A stretch of DNA of 64,000 nt from Streptomyces tauricus. GTDB lineage: Bacteria; Actinomycetota; Actinomycetes; Streptomycetales; Streptomycetaceae. The stretch is taken from positions 1 to 64,000 of the forward strand of contig NZ_BMVY01000011.1 of NCBI RefSeq assembly GCF_014650955.1. Reading direction: 5' to 3'. The stretch's first letter is position 1. Every line of letters begins with the position of its first letter. The position numbers and the translations under genes were made by a program. Positions 47,813 to 59,728 of this stretch are shown one piece after another. Below the pieces are notes generated by a model. That model was not told where the DNA came from, made no database searches, and saw only the letters and a list, made by a program, of their open reading frames with translations.

Positions 47813-49015
47813 ATGAACGCCGCCGGTTCCGCCCCGTCCGGCGCCGCGACCGCGTCCTTCCCCCTCGGTGCCGCGACCACGCTCGCCGAACTCACCCGGG
47901 ACCCCCACACACGCCTGGCGCGACTCCGCGCGGACGAACCCGTGTCCTGGTTGCCCGAGCTGGACGGCTGGCTGGTGACCCGCCGGGACCTCGCGATGAG
48001 CGTGATGCGGGACGCCGGGACCTTCACGGTCGACGACCCCCGGTTCTCCACCGCGCAGGTCGTCGGGCCGAGCATGCTGTCCCTGGACGGTGACCCGCAC
48101 GCCCGCCACCGCGAACCCTTCACCGCGCCCTTCCGCCCCCGGGCCGTCCACGACGGCTTCGCCTCGTTCATCGAGGAGGAGAGCGACCGGCTCATCACCG
48201 CACTGGTACCGGCCGGCACCGCCGACCTGCGCCGCGCCTTCGCCGGTCCGCTCGCGGTCGCCGTCGTGACCGAGGCGCTCGGGCTGGTCGGCACGAGTAC
48301 CGCCACGGTCCTGTCCTGGTACGACTCCATCGTGGCGGCGGTCTCGGACATCACCGCGGGACAGGAGGCGGGTTCCGCCGGCACCGCGGCCTACGCCCAG
48401 CTGCGGGCCGCCGTGGAGGCCACCGTCGCCGACCGGAACGCGGCCTCGCTCCTCGTCTCCGCCGCCGGCCGGCTGACCCCCTCCGAAGTGGCGTCCAACG
48501 CCGCGGTCCTGATGTTCGGCGGCATCGAGACCACCGAGGGCATGATCACCAACGCGCTGCTGCATCTGCTGAGCCACCCCGACCAGCTCGCCCTCGTCCG
48601 CGCCGACCCCGACCTGCTCGACGGCGCGATCGAGGAGTCGCTGCGCCTCGAACCGGGGGCCGCGGTCGTGGACCGCTACGCCACCCGCGACACCGTCCTC
48701 GGCCCGGTCACCGTCCGCCGGGGCGACCTGGTCACGGTCTCCCTGGCCGGCGCCAACCGCGACCCCGACGTCTTCCCCGACCCCGACAGGTTCGACGTCC
48801 GCCGCGAGAACGCCCGTCTCCAGCTGGCCTTCGCCCACGGCCCGCACTACTGCCTCGCCGCGCATCTCGCGCGCCTGGAGACCCGTATCGCGCTGCGGCA
48901 CCTGCTCGAACGCCTTCCCGCCCTGCGTCTCGACCCGGCCCGTGCCGCCACCCCGTACGGACTGGTCTTCCGCAAGCCGCTCAGCCTGCACGTCCTGTGG
49001 GACCGCCCGGCCTGA
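47813..49015 (+). CDS. Cytochrome P450
   Basis: A 400-residue soluble bacterial P450. The I-helix motif is MFGGIETTEG (usual AGxxT), the ExxR motif is ESLRLEP, and the heme ligand is Cys347 in FAHGPHYCLAAHLAR (the family pattern FGxGxHxCLG is changed at two places: H for G/R after the Phe-x, and AA after the Cys-Leu). No membrane anchor. No clear ribosome site precedes the ATG, so translation may be leaderless or coupled to the upstream regulator. No ferredoxin gene is next to it, so redox partners come from elsewhere. The substrate cannot be read from the sequence. Confidence 0.9.
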   Translation: MNAAGSAPSGAATASFPLGAATTLAELTRDPHTRLARLRADEPVSWLPELDGWLVTRRDLAMSVMRDAGTFTVDDPRFSTAQVVGPSMLSLDGDPHARHREPFTAPFRPRAVHDGFASFIEEESDRLITALVPAGTADLRRAFAGPLAVAVVTEALGLVGTSTATVLSWYDSIVAAVSDITAGQEAGSAGTAAYAQLRAAVEATVADRNAASLLVSAAGRLTPSEVASNAAVLMFGGIETTEGMITNALLHLLSHPDQLALVRADPDLLDGAIEESLRLEPGAAVVDRYATRDTVLGPVTVRRGDLVTVSLAGANRDPDVFPDPDRFDVRRENARLQLAFAHGPHYCLAAHLARLETRIALRHLLERLPALRLDPARAATPYGLVFRKPLSLHVLWDRPA

Positions 49016-49055
49016 CCGGCCGCCCCGCCTGACCGGCCGTCGCCCTGACCGGCCG
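49012..49055 (+). repeat. Three short direct repeats after the P450 gene
   Basis: CTGACCGGCCG occurs at 49012-49022, 49029-49039 and 49045-49055 (steps 17 and 16 bases). The first overlaps the P450 stop codon. The repeats could pair with themselves to form small hairpins, but no classical terminator is seen. Confidence 0.5.
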
Positions 49056-49201
49056 TCGCCTCGATCGACCGCCGTCCCCGCTGGTCAGCGGAGTGCGATC
49101 GTCCGCCCACGTCGTACCGCCGACCCTCCCGCGGTGCATTGCGGCCCGGCCGGAACCGTCCGATGGTGGACGCACGTGCCGGGCTGTGAGGAGGACGGGC
49201 G

Positions 49202-51890
<2,689 letters not shown>

Positions 51891-51908
51891 GGCCACGGGA
51901 GCCGGTCC

Positions 51909-52487
51909 TCACCGGCCCGGGGCCCCCGCGCGCAGCCCGTCCATGACGAAGTCCAGGAGGCGGGCCGCGCGCGCCTGCCAGTCCCCGTGGGGGTCGAGCT
52001 GCCAGAGGCCGGCGATGGCGAGGATGAAGTCGTCCGAGGTCACGCCCGGGCGGATGGTGCCCGCCTCCTCGTTGGCGCGCAGCAGCCGGTCCGCCGCGGA
52101 CGCCACCGGAGTGGGTTCCGGCTTCGCCGGGCTGCCCGGGGCGCTGGTGGCCTGCCGGATCGCGTCCGCCAGACCCGCCTTGGTCATGGCGAACCGGGCG
52201 AGGTGGTCCATCCACTCGCGCAGGGCCCGCTCCGGCTCGTGGGTGTCGAGCAGTTCGCACGCCGCGTCGGCGACCTGCTGCATCTCGTGGCGGTAGATCT
52301 CCAGGACGAGAGCCTCGCGGTTGGGGAAGTTGCGGTAGAACGTGCCCTGCCCGACGCCCGCCTTCTTGGCGATGACGCTGAGCGGCGCGTCCGCGCAGAG
52401 CGTCAGCTCGGCCACGGCCACTTCCAGGATGCGCTCGCGGTTCCGCTGCGCGTCCGAGCGCAGAGGTGCGTCCTTCTTGTGCCGCAC
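51909..52487 (-). CDS. TetR-family transcriptional regulator
   Basis: A 192-residue regulator. The helix-turn-helix segment is ADAPLSVIAKKAGVGQGTFY followed by RNFPNREALV (about residues 32-62). It is convergent with the glycosidase remnant and divergent from the aldehyde oxidoreductase operon at 52827. Two identical operator cores, GGACA-NN-TGTCC, lie 46 and 77 bases upstream of its start. This strongly suggests autorepression, and possible control of the oxidoreductase operon. Short stop-to-stop distance to the glycosidase (18 bases). Confidence 0.85.
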   Translation of the reverse strand: MRHKKDAPLRSDAQRNRERILEVAVAELTLCADAPLSVIAKKAGVGQGTFYRNFPNREALVLEIYRHEMQQVADAACELLDTHEPERALREWMDHLARFAMTKAGLADAIRQATSAPGSPAKPEPTPVASAADRLLRANEEAGTIRPGVTSDDFILAIAGLWQLDPHGDWQARAARLLDFVMDGLRAGAPGR

Positions 52488-52532
52488 GCGTCCTCCTCGC
52501 GGGTTCGTGGCCGAATCCCGTCCTTGCTAAGC

Positions 52533-52575
52533 GGACAAGTGTCCACTACGTTTTCTCGTGAGCGGACAACTGTCC
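52533..52575. promoter_or_regulatory. Two palindromic operators GGACA-NN-TGTCC
   Basis: GGACAAGTGTCC (52533-52544) and GGACAACTGTCC (52564-52575), centres 31 bases apart, about three turns of DNA. Both are preceded by AGC. The pattern is the classic TetR-type operator of actinobacteria. They lie in the 339-base region between the TetR gene (-) and the oxidoreductase operon (+). The rest of that region (52576-52826) shows only a TATAGC-like element near 52752 and a ribosome site. Confidence 0.75.
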
Positions 52576-52826
52576 GGTTAGGTACACCTTACCGGTGCGT
52601 CGTCCGGCCTGGACAGGTGGCGGTGGTCGGCCGCGGCCCTGTCTGCTTGCATCCTGCACGCTTCCGGCCCGCCACCGCTACACGCGGCGGTGCCCCCACC
52701 CGACACATCCGCCGGCCCCATCTCCGACGCGTCTGCGCGTCCCTTACGTCTATAGCGTTTTTCCGTTCTCTCTGCCTGCCGGACCGTCCTCGTGGGGTGG
52801 CCCGGGAATGTGAAAGAAGGCTGATC

Positions 52827-53423
52827 ATGGCCACAGCGCCCCCGTCGACGTACAGCGCCGTCACTTTGAACATCAACGGCGAGAAGCACACCCTGACCGT
52901 CGACCACCGCACCACCCTGCTCGACGCCCTGCGTGAGCGCCTCGATATGACCGGCACCAAAAAGGGCTGTGACCAGGGGCAATGCGGGGCGTGTACCGTC
53001 CTGCTCGACAAACGGCGGGCCGTCGCCTGTCTGCAACTGGCGGTGGCGGCCGAGGGCCGGGAGATCACCACCATCGAGGGCGTCGCCGAGGGCGACCAGC
53101 TGCACGCCGTCCAGCAGGCGTTCCTCGACCTCGACGGATACCAGTGCGGGTACTGCACACCCGGCCAGATCTGTTCGGCCGTCGCGGTCATCGAGGAGCA
53201 CGCCGCCGGCTGGCCGAGCGCCGTCACCGACGACGTACGCCCCGAGGCGGGACCGCCGCCGTTGACCCCCGACGAGATCCGCGAACGGATGAGCGGCAAC
53301 CTGTGCCGCTGCGGCGCCTACGTGTCGATCGTGCAGGCGGTCGCCCGCGCGGCCGAGGCAGACGCCGCCGCGCGAGCCGACCGGGCCGAGCAGGGCACCG
53401 AGCACGAAGGGGCAGCGGCATGA
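52827..53423 (+). CDS. 2Fe-2S subunit of PaoABC-type aldehyde oxidoreductase
   Basis: A 198-residue protein with two [2Fe-2S] clusters. The plant-type ferredoxin cluster uses C48, C53, C56 and C68 (CDQGQCGACTVLLD). The second cluster uses C107, C110, C160 and C162 (CGYC and CRC). It passes electrons from the molybdenum centre to the FAD subunit. It overlaps the next gene by four bases (ATGA), so translation is coupled. The ribosome site is AGAAGG, 7 bases from the ATG. A periplasmic or cytoplasmic location is not evident; no twin-arginine signal is present, so probably cytoplasmic. Confidence 0.9.
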   Translation: MATAPPSTYSAVTLNINGEKHTLTVDHRTTLLDALRERLDMTGTKKGCDQGQCGACTVLLDKRRAVACLQLAVAAEGREITTIEGVAEGDQLHAVQQAFLDLDGYQCGYCTPGQICSAVAVIEEHAAGWPSAVTDDVRPEAGPPPLTPDEIRERMSGNLCRCGAYVSIVQAVARAAEADAAARADRAEQGTEHEGAAA

Positions 53424-54412
53424 AGGAGTTCGGATATCAGCGCGCCCTCGACGTCTCCGGCGCCCTCGCACTGCTCGACGCCGACCCGGACGCCCGGTTC
53501 CTCGGCGGTGGCACCAACCTCGTCGACCTGATGAAGACCGGCGTGGAGCGGCCCGGCCGCCTCGTCGACGTACGCGAGCTGCCGCTGGACCGCATCGAGC
53601 CGACCGAGGACGGCGGGCTGCGCATCGGCGCGACCGTCACCAACAGCGACCTCGCCGCGCACCCCGACGTGCGCCGCCGCTACCCGGCCCTGACGCAGGC
53701 GGTACTCGCCGGCGCCTCCGGACAGCTGCGCAACATGGCGACCGTCGGCGGGAACCTGCTGCAGCGCACCCGCTGCGGCTACTTCGCCGACGTGACCAAG
53801 CCCTGCAACAAGCGCGACCCCGGCAGCGGCTGCCCCGCCATCGAGGGCGAGCACCACAACCACGCCATCCTCGGCGCCTCCGACCACTGCGTGGCCACCC
53901 ACCCCTCCGACCTGGGGGTCGCGCTGACGGCCTTCGGCGCCGTCGTCACGTACGAGACGGCCGACGGGCCGGGGGAGCTGCCCCTCACCGACTTCTACCT
54001 GCCGGTGGGCGACACCCCGCACCTGGAGACCGCCCTGCCGCCGGGGGCACTGATCACCGGCGTCGTCCTGCCGCCCGCCCCGGTGGCCGCCAACTCCCGC
54101 TACCGCAAGGTGCGCGAGCGGGCCTCGTACGCCTTCGCGATCGGCTCGATCGCCGCCGCGCTCGACGTACGGGACGGCGTCGTGCACGAGGTGCGCCTCG
54201 CCTTCGGGGCCGTCGCGTCCCGACCCTGGCGCGCCCACGCGGCCGAAGCCGCCCTGACCGGTGGCCCGGCCGACGCCGAGGCCTTCGCCGCGGCCGCCGA
54301 CGCCGAACTGGCGGCCGCCCGGCCGCTGCCGCACAACGGATACAAGGTGACACTCATGCGCAACCTCGTCGTCGCCGTGCTGAGCGAACTCGCCGAGGAG
54401 GCCGCCCGATGA
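53420..54412 (+). CDS. FAD-binding subunit of aldehyde oxidoreductase, with 4Fe-4S insert (PaoB type)
   Basis: A 330-residue protein. The FAD loops are LGGGTNLVDLMKTGV near residue 28-42 and ATVGGNLLQRTR (~residues 107-118). Immediately after them lie C119, C129 and C138 (CGYFADVTKPCNKRDPGSGC), with C157 later in SDHCVATH. This is the extra [4Fe-4S]-binding insert known from E. coli PaoB and absent from ordinary xanthine dehydrogenase FAD subunits. The four cysteines are the main evidence for a PaoABC-like aldehyde oxidoreductase. Both ends overlap neighbouring genes. Confidence 0.9.
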   Translation: MKEFGYQRALDVSGALALLDADPDARFLGGGTNLVDLMKTGVERPGRLVDVRELPLDRIEPTEDGGLRIGATVTNSDLAAHPDVRRRYPALTQAVLAGASGQLRNMATVGGNLLQRTRCGYFADVTKPCNKRDPGSGCPAIEGEHHNHAILGASDHCVATHPSDLGVALTAFGAVVTYETADGPGELPLTDFYLPVGDTPHLETALPPGALITGVVLPPAPVAANSRYRKVRERASYAFAIGSIAAALDVRDGVVHEVRLAFGAVASRPWRAHAAEAALTGGPADAEAFAAAADAELAAARPLPHNGYKVTLMRNLVVAVLSELAEEAAR

Positions 54413-56538
54413 CCACCACCACGACCGGACTCAGGGCGGTCCCCGCCGTCGGCACCGCGCACACCCGCGTGGAGGGCCGCGACAAGGTCACCGGAGCGGC
54501 CCGCTACGCGGCCGAGATCCCCTTCACCGAACTGGCCCACGGCTGGCTGGTGCTGTCCACGGTCACCCGTGGCCGCATCAGCTCGGTGGAGGACGCTCCG
54601 GTCCTGGCCATGCCGGGCGTCCTCGCGGTCCTGCACCACGGGAACGCCCCGCGCGTCGACACCGACTACGTCGGCATGCTCGGCATGCCGCCGGACCCGA
54701 CCATCGCCGTCTTCCAGCACGACCGGGTGCCGCACGCGGGCTGGCCGGTGGCGCTGGTCGTCGCCGAGACGTCCGAGCAGGCCAGGGAGGCCGCCGAGGC
54801 GCTGGTGGTGCACTACGAGGAGGAGGCGCACGACGTCACCTTCGCGAAAGAACACCCCGACGCGTACTCGATCCCCGGCCCCGGCGGACCGGCCGTGACG
54901 GAGAAGGGCGACCTCGAAGCCGAACTGGCCGCGTCCCCCGTCACCGTGGACGCGGTGTACACCACGCCCGAAGAGCACCACAACTCGATGGAGCCGCACG
55001 CGGCGACCGCCCTGTGGGACGGCGGCCGTCTCGAGGTCGTGGACTCCAACCAGGGCACGATCTGGGTCGCGGCCGAACTCGCGAGTCTCTTCTCGCTCGA
55101 CCCGGCCTCGGTGCACGTGCGCTCCGAGCACGTCGGCGGCGGCTTCGGCAGCAAGGGCGTCCGCGCCCACCAGGTGGCCGCGGTGATGGCGGCGACCGTC
55201 CTGTCCCGCCCCGTCCGGGTCGTCATGACCCGCCGCCAGATGTTCTCGCTGGCCGGCTACCGCAGCCCCACGACCCAGCGGGTGCGGCTCGGCGCCGACG
55301 CCGAGGGACGGCTGCGCGCGCTGGAGCACAGCTGCCTGAGCCTCACCTCCACCGTGCACGAGTTCATCGAGTCGGGCGCCGGTGTGGCCCGCGTGATGTA
55401 CGACGCCCCCGCCCACCACACCGCCAACCGGGTCGTACGGCTCGATGTGCCGAGCCCGACGTTCATGCGCGCCCCCGGTGAGGCGCCCGGCTCGTTCGCG
55501 CTGGAGTCCGCCCTCGACGAACTCGCCGAGAAGCTCGGCATCGACCCGATCGAGCTGCGTACGCGCAACGAGCCCGCGGTGGGTCCGGTCTCCGGGCTGC
55601 CGTTCAGCACCCGCAACCTGCCCGCCTGCTTCGAGGAGGGCGCCCGCCGGTTCGGCTGGGCCGACCGTGACCCGCGGCCGGGCCTGCGCCGGGAAGGGCG
55701 CTGGCTGATCGGCACGGGCACGGCGGCGGCCTCCTTCTTCGTGGGAGCGATGCCGTCCACGGCCGCCGCGACCGCGGAGGCCGACGGCACCTTCACCGTG
55801 CGGATCAACGCGGCGGACATCGGAACCGGGGCCCGGACGGCGCTCACCCTGATCGCCGCCGACGCCCTTGAGGTGCCGACCGACCGCGTGCGGGTACGGA
55901 TCGGCGACAGCGACTTCGGTCCGGCGATGATCGCCGGCGGATCGATGGGCACCCGGTCGTGGGCCTGGGCGGTCACGGCCGCCGCCGGGGAACTGCGGGA
56001 GCGGCTCGCCCTGAGCGACACCATCCCGCCGGAGGGCATCACCGTACGGTCGGACACCACCGCCGCCGTCGGGGCCCTCGCCCAGAAGGAACGACACTCC
56101 TTCGGGGCGCAGTTCGCCGAGGTCGCCGTGGACGTCAGCACCGGAGAGGTGCGTGTGCGCCGGATGCTCGGCGTGTTCGCCGCGGGGCGCATCATCAACC
56201 CGCTCACGGCCCGCGGCCAGTTCACCGGCGGCATGATCTGGGGCATCTCCATGGCCCTGCACGAGGAGGCGGTCAGGGACCGGAACACCGGCGCCCTCTA
56301 CGGCGCCGACCTCGCGGGCTACCACGTCGCCAGCAACGCCGACGTGCCGCTCGTCGAGGCGGACTGGGTGGACGACACGGACCCGGACGACCCGGTCGGG
56401 ATCAAGGGCATCGGCGAGATCGGCATCGTGGGCGCCGCGGCGGCGATCGCCAACGCCGTCTGGCACGCGACCGGCGTACGCCACCGCGACCTGCCCATCC
56501 GGCCGGACCGCGTCATCACGGCGGGCCCGCATGTTTGA
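54409..56538 (+). CDS. Molybdenum-cofactor subunit of aldehyde oxidoreductase
   Basis: A 709-residue catalytic subunit of the xanthine-oxidase family. VGGGFGSKG and FMRAPGEAPGSFALE contribute to molybdopterin and substrate binding. The catalytic Glu is Glu670 in GIGEIGIVG near the C-terminus. It converts aldehydes to carboxylic acids using water as oxygen source. It overlaps the preceding gene by four bases and the next (XdhC-type) by eight. Substrate range cannot be deduced. Members with this gene order often handle aromatic aldehydes. Confidence 0.9.
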   Translation: MTTTTTGLRAVPAVGTAHTRVEGRDKVTGAARYAAEIPFTELAHGWLVLSTVTRGRISSVEDAPVLAMPGVLAVLHHGNAPRVDTDYVGMLGMPPDPTIAVFQHDRVPHAGWPVALVVAETSEQAREAAEALVVHYEEEAHDVTFAKEHPDAYSIPGPGGPAVTEKGDLEAELAASPVTVDAVYTTPEEHHNSMEPHAATALWDGGRLEVVDSNQGTIWVAAELASLFSLDPASVHVRSEHVGGGFGSKGVRAHQVAAVMAATVLSRPVRVVMTRRQMFSLAGYRSPTTQRVRLGADAEGRLRALEHSCLSLTSTVHEFIESGAGVARVMYDAPAHHTANRVVRLDVPSPTFMRAPGEAPGSFALESALDELAEKLGIDPIELRTRNEPAVGPVSGLPFSTRNLPACFEEGARRFGWADRDPRPGLRREGRWLIGTGTAAASFFVGAMPSTAAATAEADGTFTVRINAADIGTGARTALTLIAADALEVPTDRVRVRIGDSDFGPAMIAGGSMGTRSWAWAVTAAAGELRERLALSDTIPPEGITVRSDTTAAVGALAQKERHSFGAQFAEVAVDVSTGEVRVRRMLGVFAAGRIINPLTARGQFTGGMIWGISMALHEEAVRDRNTGALYGADLAGYHVASNADVPLVEADWVDDTDPDDPVGIKGIGEIGIVGAAAAIANAVWHATGVRHRDLPIRPDRVITAGPHV

Positions 56539-57685
56539 CATCGCCGACGAGCTGACCCGCTGGGTCGAGGAGGGCCGTGAGTTCGCCGTCGCCACCGTCG
56601 TGGCCGTCGGCGGCAGCGCACCGCGCGGTCCGGGCGCGGCCCTCGCCGTCGACAGCGGGGGCACGGTCATCGGCTCGGTCTCCGGCGGCTGCGTGGAAGG
56701 AGCGGTGTACGACCTGTGCGTGCAGGCGCTCCAGGACGGCGAGAGTGTCCTCGAACGGTTCGGCTACAGCGACGAGGACGCCTTCGCGGTCGGTCTGACC
56801 TGCGGCGGGGTGCTCGACATCATGATCACCCCGGTCGCCGCACAGGCACCGGTCCGCGAGGTGTTCCGCTCGGCGCTCTCGGCCGTCACCTCGGGCGAAC
56901 CCAGGGCGCTCGCCCGGGTCGTCCGGGGCCCGGCCGAACTCCTCGGCAAGGCCCTGCTGGTGCACCCCGACGGCTCGTACGAGGGGTCCTACGGCAACGG
57001 CTCCGCGGAGCTGGACCGGACGGCGGCGGCCGAGGCGCGGGCGATGCTGGACGGCGGACGCACCGGCACCCTCGACCTCTCGGAGGACGGCAGCAACTGC
57101 CCCGGCGGGCTCACCCTGCTCGTCGAGTCGAACGTGCCGCCGCCGCGCATGATCGTGTTCGGGGCGATCGACTTCGCCGCGGCGCTCGTGCGGGCGGGCA
57201 AGTTCCTCGGCTACCACGTGACGGTGTGCGACGCCCGTCCCGTGTTCGCCACCCGGGCCCGCTTCCCCGAGGCCGACGACCTGGTCGTCGACTGGCCGCA
57301 CCGCTATCTGCGGGGCACCGCCACCGACGGGCGCACGGTGCTGTGCGTGCTCACCCACGACGCCAAGTTCGACATCCCCCTGCTGGAGCAGGCACTGCGG
57401 ATGCCGGTCGCGTTCGTCGGGGCCATGGGCTCGCGCCGCACCCACGCGGACCGCGACCGGCGGCTGCGCGAAGTCGGCCTGACCGAGGAGGAATTGGCGC
57501 GGCTGCGGTCGCCGATCGGCCTCGACCTCGGGGCCCGTACGCCCGAGGAGACCGCGCTGTCCATCGCGGCGGAGATCGTCGCCGCCCGGCGCGGCGGAAC
57601 GGGCGTCCCCCTCACGGGGTCGGGAACCCCGATCCACCGCGACGGGGTGAGGCGGGACGCGACGGAGGCCGCGGAGGCGGCCTGA
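56531..57685 (+). CDS. XdhC-family molybdenum cofactor maturation protein
   Basis: A 384-residue protein that in characterised cases binds and sulfurates molybdopterin and inserts it into its partner enzyme. The N-terminal domain has GSVSGGCVEGAVYD and LTCGGVLDI, and the C-terminal nucleotide-fold domain has FGAIDFAAALVRAGKFLGY and VGAMGSRRTHADR. The last ~25 residues are flexible. It closes the oxidoreductase operon and overlaps the Mo-subunit gene, so the two are made in fixed ratio. The organism must supply a cytosine- or guanine-type dinucleotide cofactor; which one is unknown. Confidence 0.85.
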   Translation: MFDIADELTRWVEEGREFAVATVVAVGGSAPRGPGAALAVDSGGTVIGSVSGGCVEGAVYDLCVQALQDGESVLERFGYSDEDAFAVGLTCGGVLDIMITPVAAQAPVREVFRSALSAVTSGEPRALARVVRGPAELLGKALLVHPDGSYEGSYGNGSAELDRTAAAEARAMLDGGRTGTLDLSEDGSNCPGGLTLLVESNVPPPRMIVFGAIDFAAALVRAGKFLGYHVTVCDARPVFATRARFPEADDLVVDWPHRYLRGTATDGRTVLCVLTHDAKFDIPLLEQALRMPVAFVGAMGSRRTHADRDRRLREVGLTEEELARLRSPIGLDLGARTPEETALSIAAEIVAARRGGTGVPLTGSGTPIHRDGVRRDATEAAEAA

Positions 57686-57696
57686 AGGCCGGGAGC

Positions 57697-57732
57697 CCGG
57701 GCCCGGCCGTCGATCACGACGGCCGGGCCCGG
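57697..57732. terminator. Perfect 16-bp bidirectional terminator hairpin
   Basis: CCGGGCCCGGCCGTCG (57697-57712) pairs perfectly with 57717-57732 around an ATCA loop. It lies between the convergent XdhC gene (+) and the methyltransferase gene (-). Confidence 0.85.
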
Positions 57733-57749
57733 TTCCGGTTCAGGGCACG

Positions 57750-58622
57750 TCAGACACGGTCGGCCACGATGAGCAGGTACTGGAAACTGCCGTTCCGGTA
57801 AGCGTTCAGGAACGTTTCTTCGATGCCGGTGACCAGATGGTCCGCCTGCTGCCGCAGCTCCCAGTAGGGGATCGTGTCGGCGGTGAGGTCCTGCACCTGG
57901 ACCGGTACGAGCCGGTTGCGGGCCATCGCGCGGAAGTACTCCGAACGCGGATGGATGTCGCAGATGTAGTGCGCGTTGATGAGCGACACCTCACGGGAGG
58001 CCCGACCGTAGGCGTCGTTGTAGCAGCCGGTGATCGTCACATAGCGGCCGCCGCGGCGCAGCAGCCGGGCGTGCTCGGCGAAGAGCAGGTCCAACTCCAC
58101 GTACATCGTGGACTCGTTGTTCCAGGAAGCCGCGTACGCGCCGCTCTCCAGACCCGTGTCGAGCATGTTCCGGTGGTGGTAGCGCACCTTGTCGTCGATG
58201 CCCCGCTTACGGGCCTGCTCGTTGGCGAAGTCGGCCTGCTTGCGGGAGAGCGTCACCCCGTCGGCGTGGCAGCCGTACCGCAGATGCGCCACCACGCTGC
58301 CGCCGCCGCGCCCGCAGCCGGCGTCGAAGACCCGGTCGGCGGGGGAGAGGTCGCCGAGCCGGGAGGCGAGCAGATCGGCCTGCGCCTGCTCCAGCCGGTG
58401 CAGTTCGGCGGTGATCCGGTCGGGGTCCGCGCCGCGGCCCTCGTCGAGCACGGACCGGTCGACGGCTCCGATGCCGTAGTGGTGGTGGTACAGGTCGTCG
58501 ATCTTCCCCAGTTCGAGGTTGACCGGGTTCTCCTCCGCGTTCCAGTAGTCCGCGACGCGGGTCTGGTACGTGGACTGGCTCGGTACCGACGCCGCGGTGG
58601 TCTCTTCGTTGGTGATGGTCAA
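57750..58622 (-). CDS. Geranyl diphosphate 2-C-methyltransferase (2-methylisoborneol pathway)
   Basis: A 290-residue SAM-dependent enzyme that adds a methyl group to geranyl diphosphate, the first committed step of 2-methylisoborneol formation. VFDAGCGRGGG is the SAM loop. LYHHHYGIG, ASWNNESTMYVEL, GGRYVTITGCYNDAYG, SLINAHYICDIHPRSEYFRA (part of the conserved central block) and NGSFQYLLIVADRV are all as in the S. coelicolor enzyme (SCO7701). The start appears to be TTG at 58622, with GAGGAG about 8 bases before it. It is the last gene of the operon and starts 47 bases after the synthase gene. Confidence 0.95.
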   Translation of the reverse strand: MTITNEETTAASVPSQSTYQTRVADYWNAEENPVNLELGKIDDLYHHHYGIGAVDRSVLDEGRGADPDRITAELHRLEQAQADLLASRLGDLSPADRVFDAGCGRGGGSVVAHLRYGCHADGVTLSRKQADFANEQARKRGIDDKVRYHHRNMLDTGLESGAYAASWNNESTMYVELDLLFAEHARLLRRGGRYVTITGCYNDAYGRASREVSLINAHYICDIHPRSEYFRAMARNRLVPVQVQDLTADTIPYWELRQQADHLVTGIEETFLNAYRNGSFQYLLIVADRV

Positions 58623-58669
58623 GTGGGCACTCCTCGTTGTTCGGTGGCGGTAGGCCGGGACGGCGGGTG

Positions 58670-59728
58670 TCACCAGTAGTTGGGCAGGTGGTAGCGGTGG
58701 GAGTTGGTGGCGTGCCATTCGTGGTTTCCTGACACCCACGCGGCCAGGCCCTCGGCGTAGCGCGCGACGAGGGGTGAGGTGGCGGACAGGGCCGCGGACT
58801 CCTCCTCGAACGCTTCCATGATCCTGTTGTGGATCTCGACGGACCGCAGATAGGCGGCCTTCAGCCCGCACCGCTCGTTGGCGGCGACGACCTGGGGCAG
58901 GTTCAGATGGGTGGGGTCGGAGGCCAGCTCCTTGGTGAAGGAGTACAGGTCGTTGACGATCGTCGTGGCGTTGCAGGCGAGCGCGGTGATCCGCTGGATC
59001 TCGGACCGGGCGTACAGCGCCGCGGGCAGTTCGTAGCCGTCGACGGCGTCGACGATCGACAGACAGGGCCTGAAGTTGTTGAACTGCCGCATCACCAGGT
59101 ACTCCCAGGTCTGCGGCACGTACCGGATCTCGGACCAGGCGGCCTCCGCGAGATAGCCCATGTGCAGCCGGGCCAGGTCGTGCACGATCCGGTCGCTCTG
59201 GCTGGGGGTGGCCAGTTCGCGGTAGTCCCGCAGGGCGTGGTGGTACGAGCGCAGCGGCCCGTCGGCCTCCATGCCGCGGCGCCACTCCTCCTCCAGTTCG
59301 GGTGTGCCGTGGTACGGATCGAGCGCGGACTGGGCGATGACCAGCCGTCCGCCGAGGCCGCGGGCCGCGCCGCCCCTGCCCTCGACCTCCTCGCAGTAGC
59401 AGTCGTCGACGACGTTCTCCGCGAGCAGCAGCTTCCCGGCCGCCATGAGGTGGTCGAGGCTGATGGCGCCGGGGTGCTGGAGCACGACGGCACGGCCGCA
59501 CTGGAACCCCGCGAAGTCCCCCGTCCAGCTCTGCGGGAACAGGTCGAGCGCGCGGGCCCAGTCCTCCAGTCTGCGGTCGATCTCCGCGGCCTTCTCCGGG
59601 TCCGCGGGCACGGCGGGCCGGTACCGCAGCCCCGGCACGGCGCCACCGCGGCGACCGGTGGTGGCGCGGGCGAGGTTCGGCGGCCCCGGCAGTCGCGGGC
59701 CCGGGTGGGACACGGGCGGGGCGCTCAC
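58670..59728 (-). CDS. 2-methylisoborneol synthase (terpene cyclase)
   Basis: A 352-residue class I terpene cyclase that turns 2-methyl-geranyl diphosphate into 2-methylisoborneol. The first metal motif is DDCYCEE (D108, D109 to E113/E114), the altered form known for this enzyme. The second metal triad is N259, S263 and E267 in NDLYSFTKE. The first ~45 residues are Pro/Gly/Arg-rich and disordered (PGPRLPGPPN...), as in encapsulin cargo proteins, where this tail directs loading into the shell. The start is GTG at 59728, overlapping the stop of the encapsulin gene by four bases. Confidence 0.95.
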   Translation of the reverse strand: MSAPPVSHPGPRLPGPPNLARATTGRRGGAVPGLRYRPAVPADPEKAAEIDRRLEDWARALDLFPQSWTGDFAGFQCGRAVVLQHPGAISLDHLMAAGKLLLAENVVDDCYCEEVEGRGGAARGLGGRLVIAQSALDPYHGTPELEEEWRRGMEADGPLRSYHHALRDYRELATPSQSDRIVHDLARLHMGYLAEAAWSEIRYVPQTWEYLVMRQFNNFRPCLSIVDAVDGYELPAALYARSEIQRITALACNATTIVNDLYSFTKELASDPTHLNLPQVVAANERCGLKAAYLRSVEIHNRIMEAFEEESAALSATSPLVARYAEGLAAWVSGNHEWHATNSHRYHLPNYW

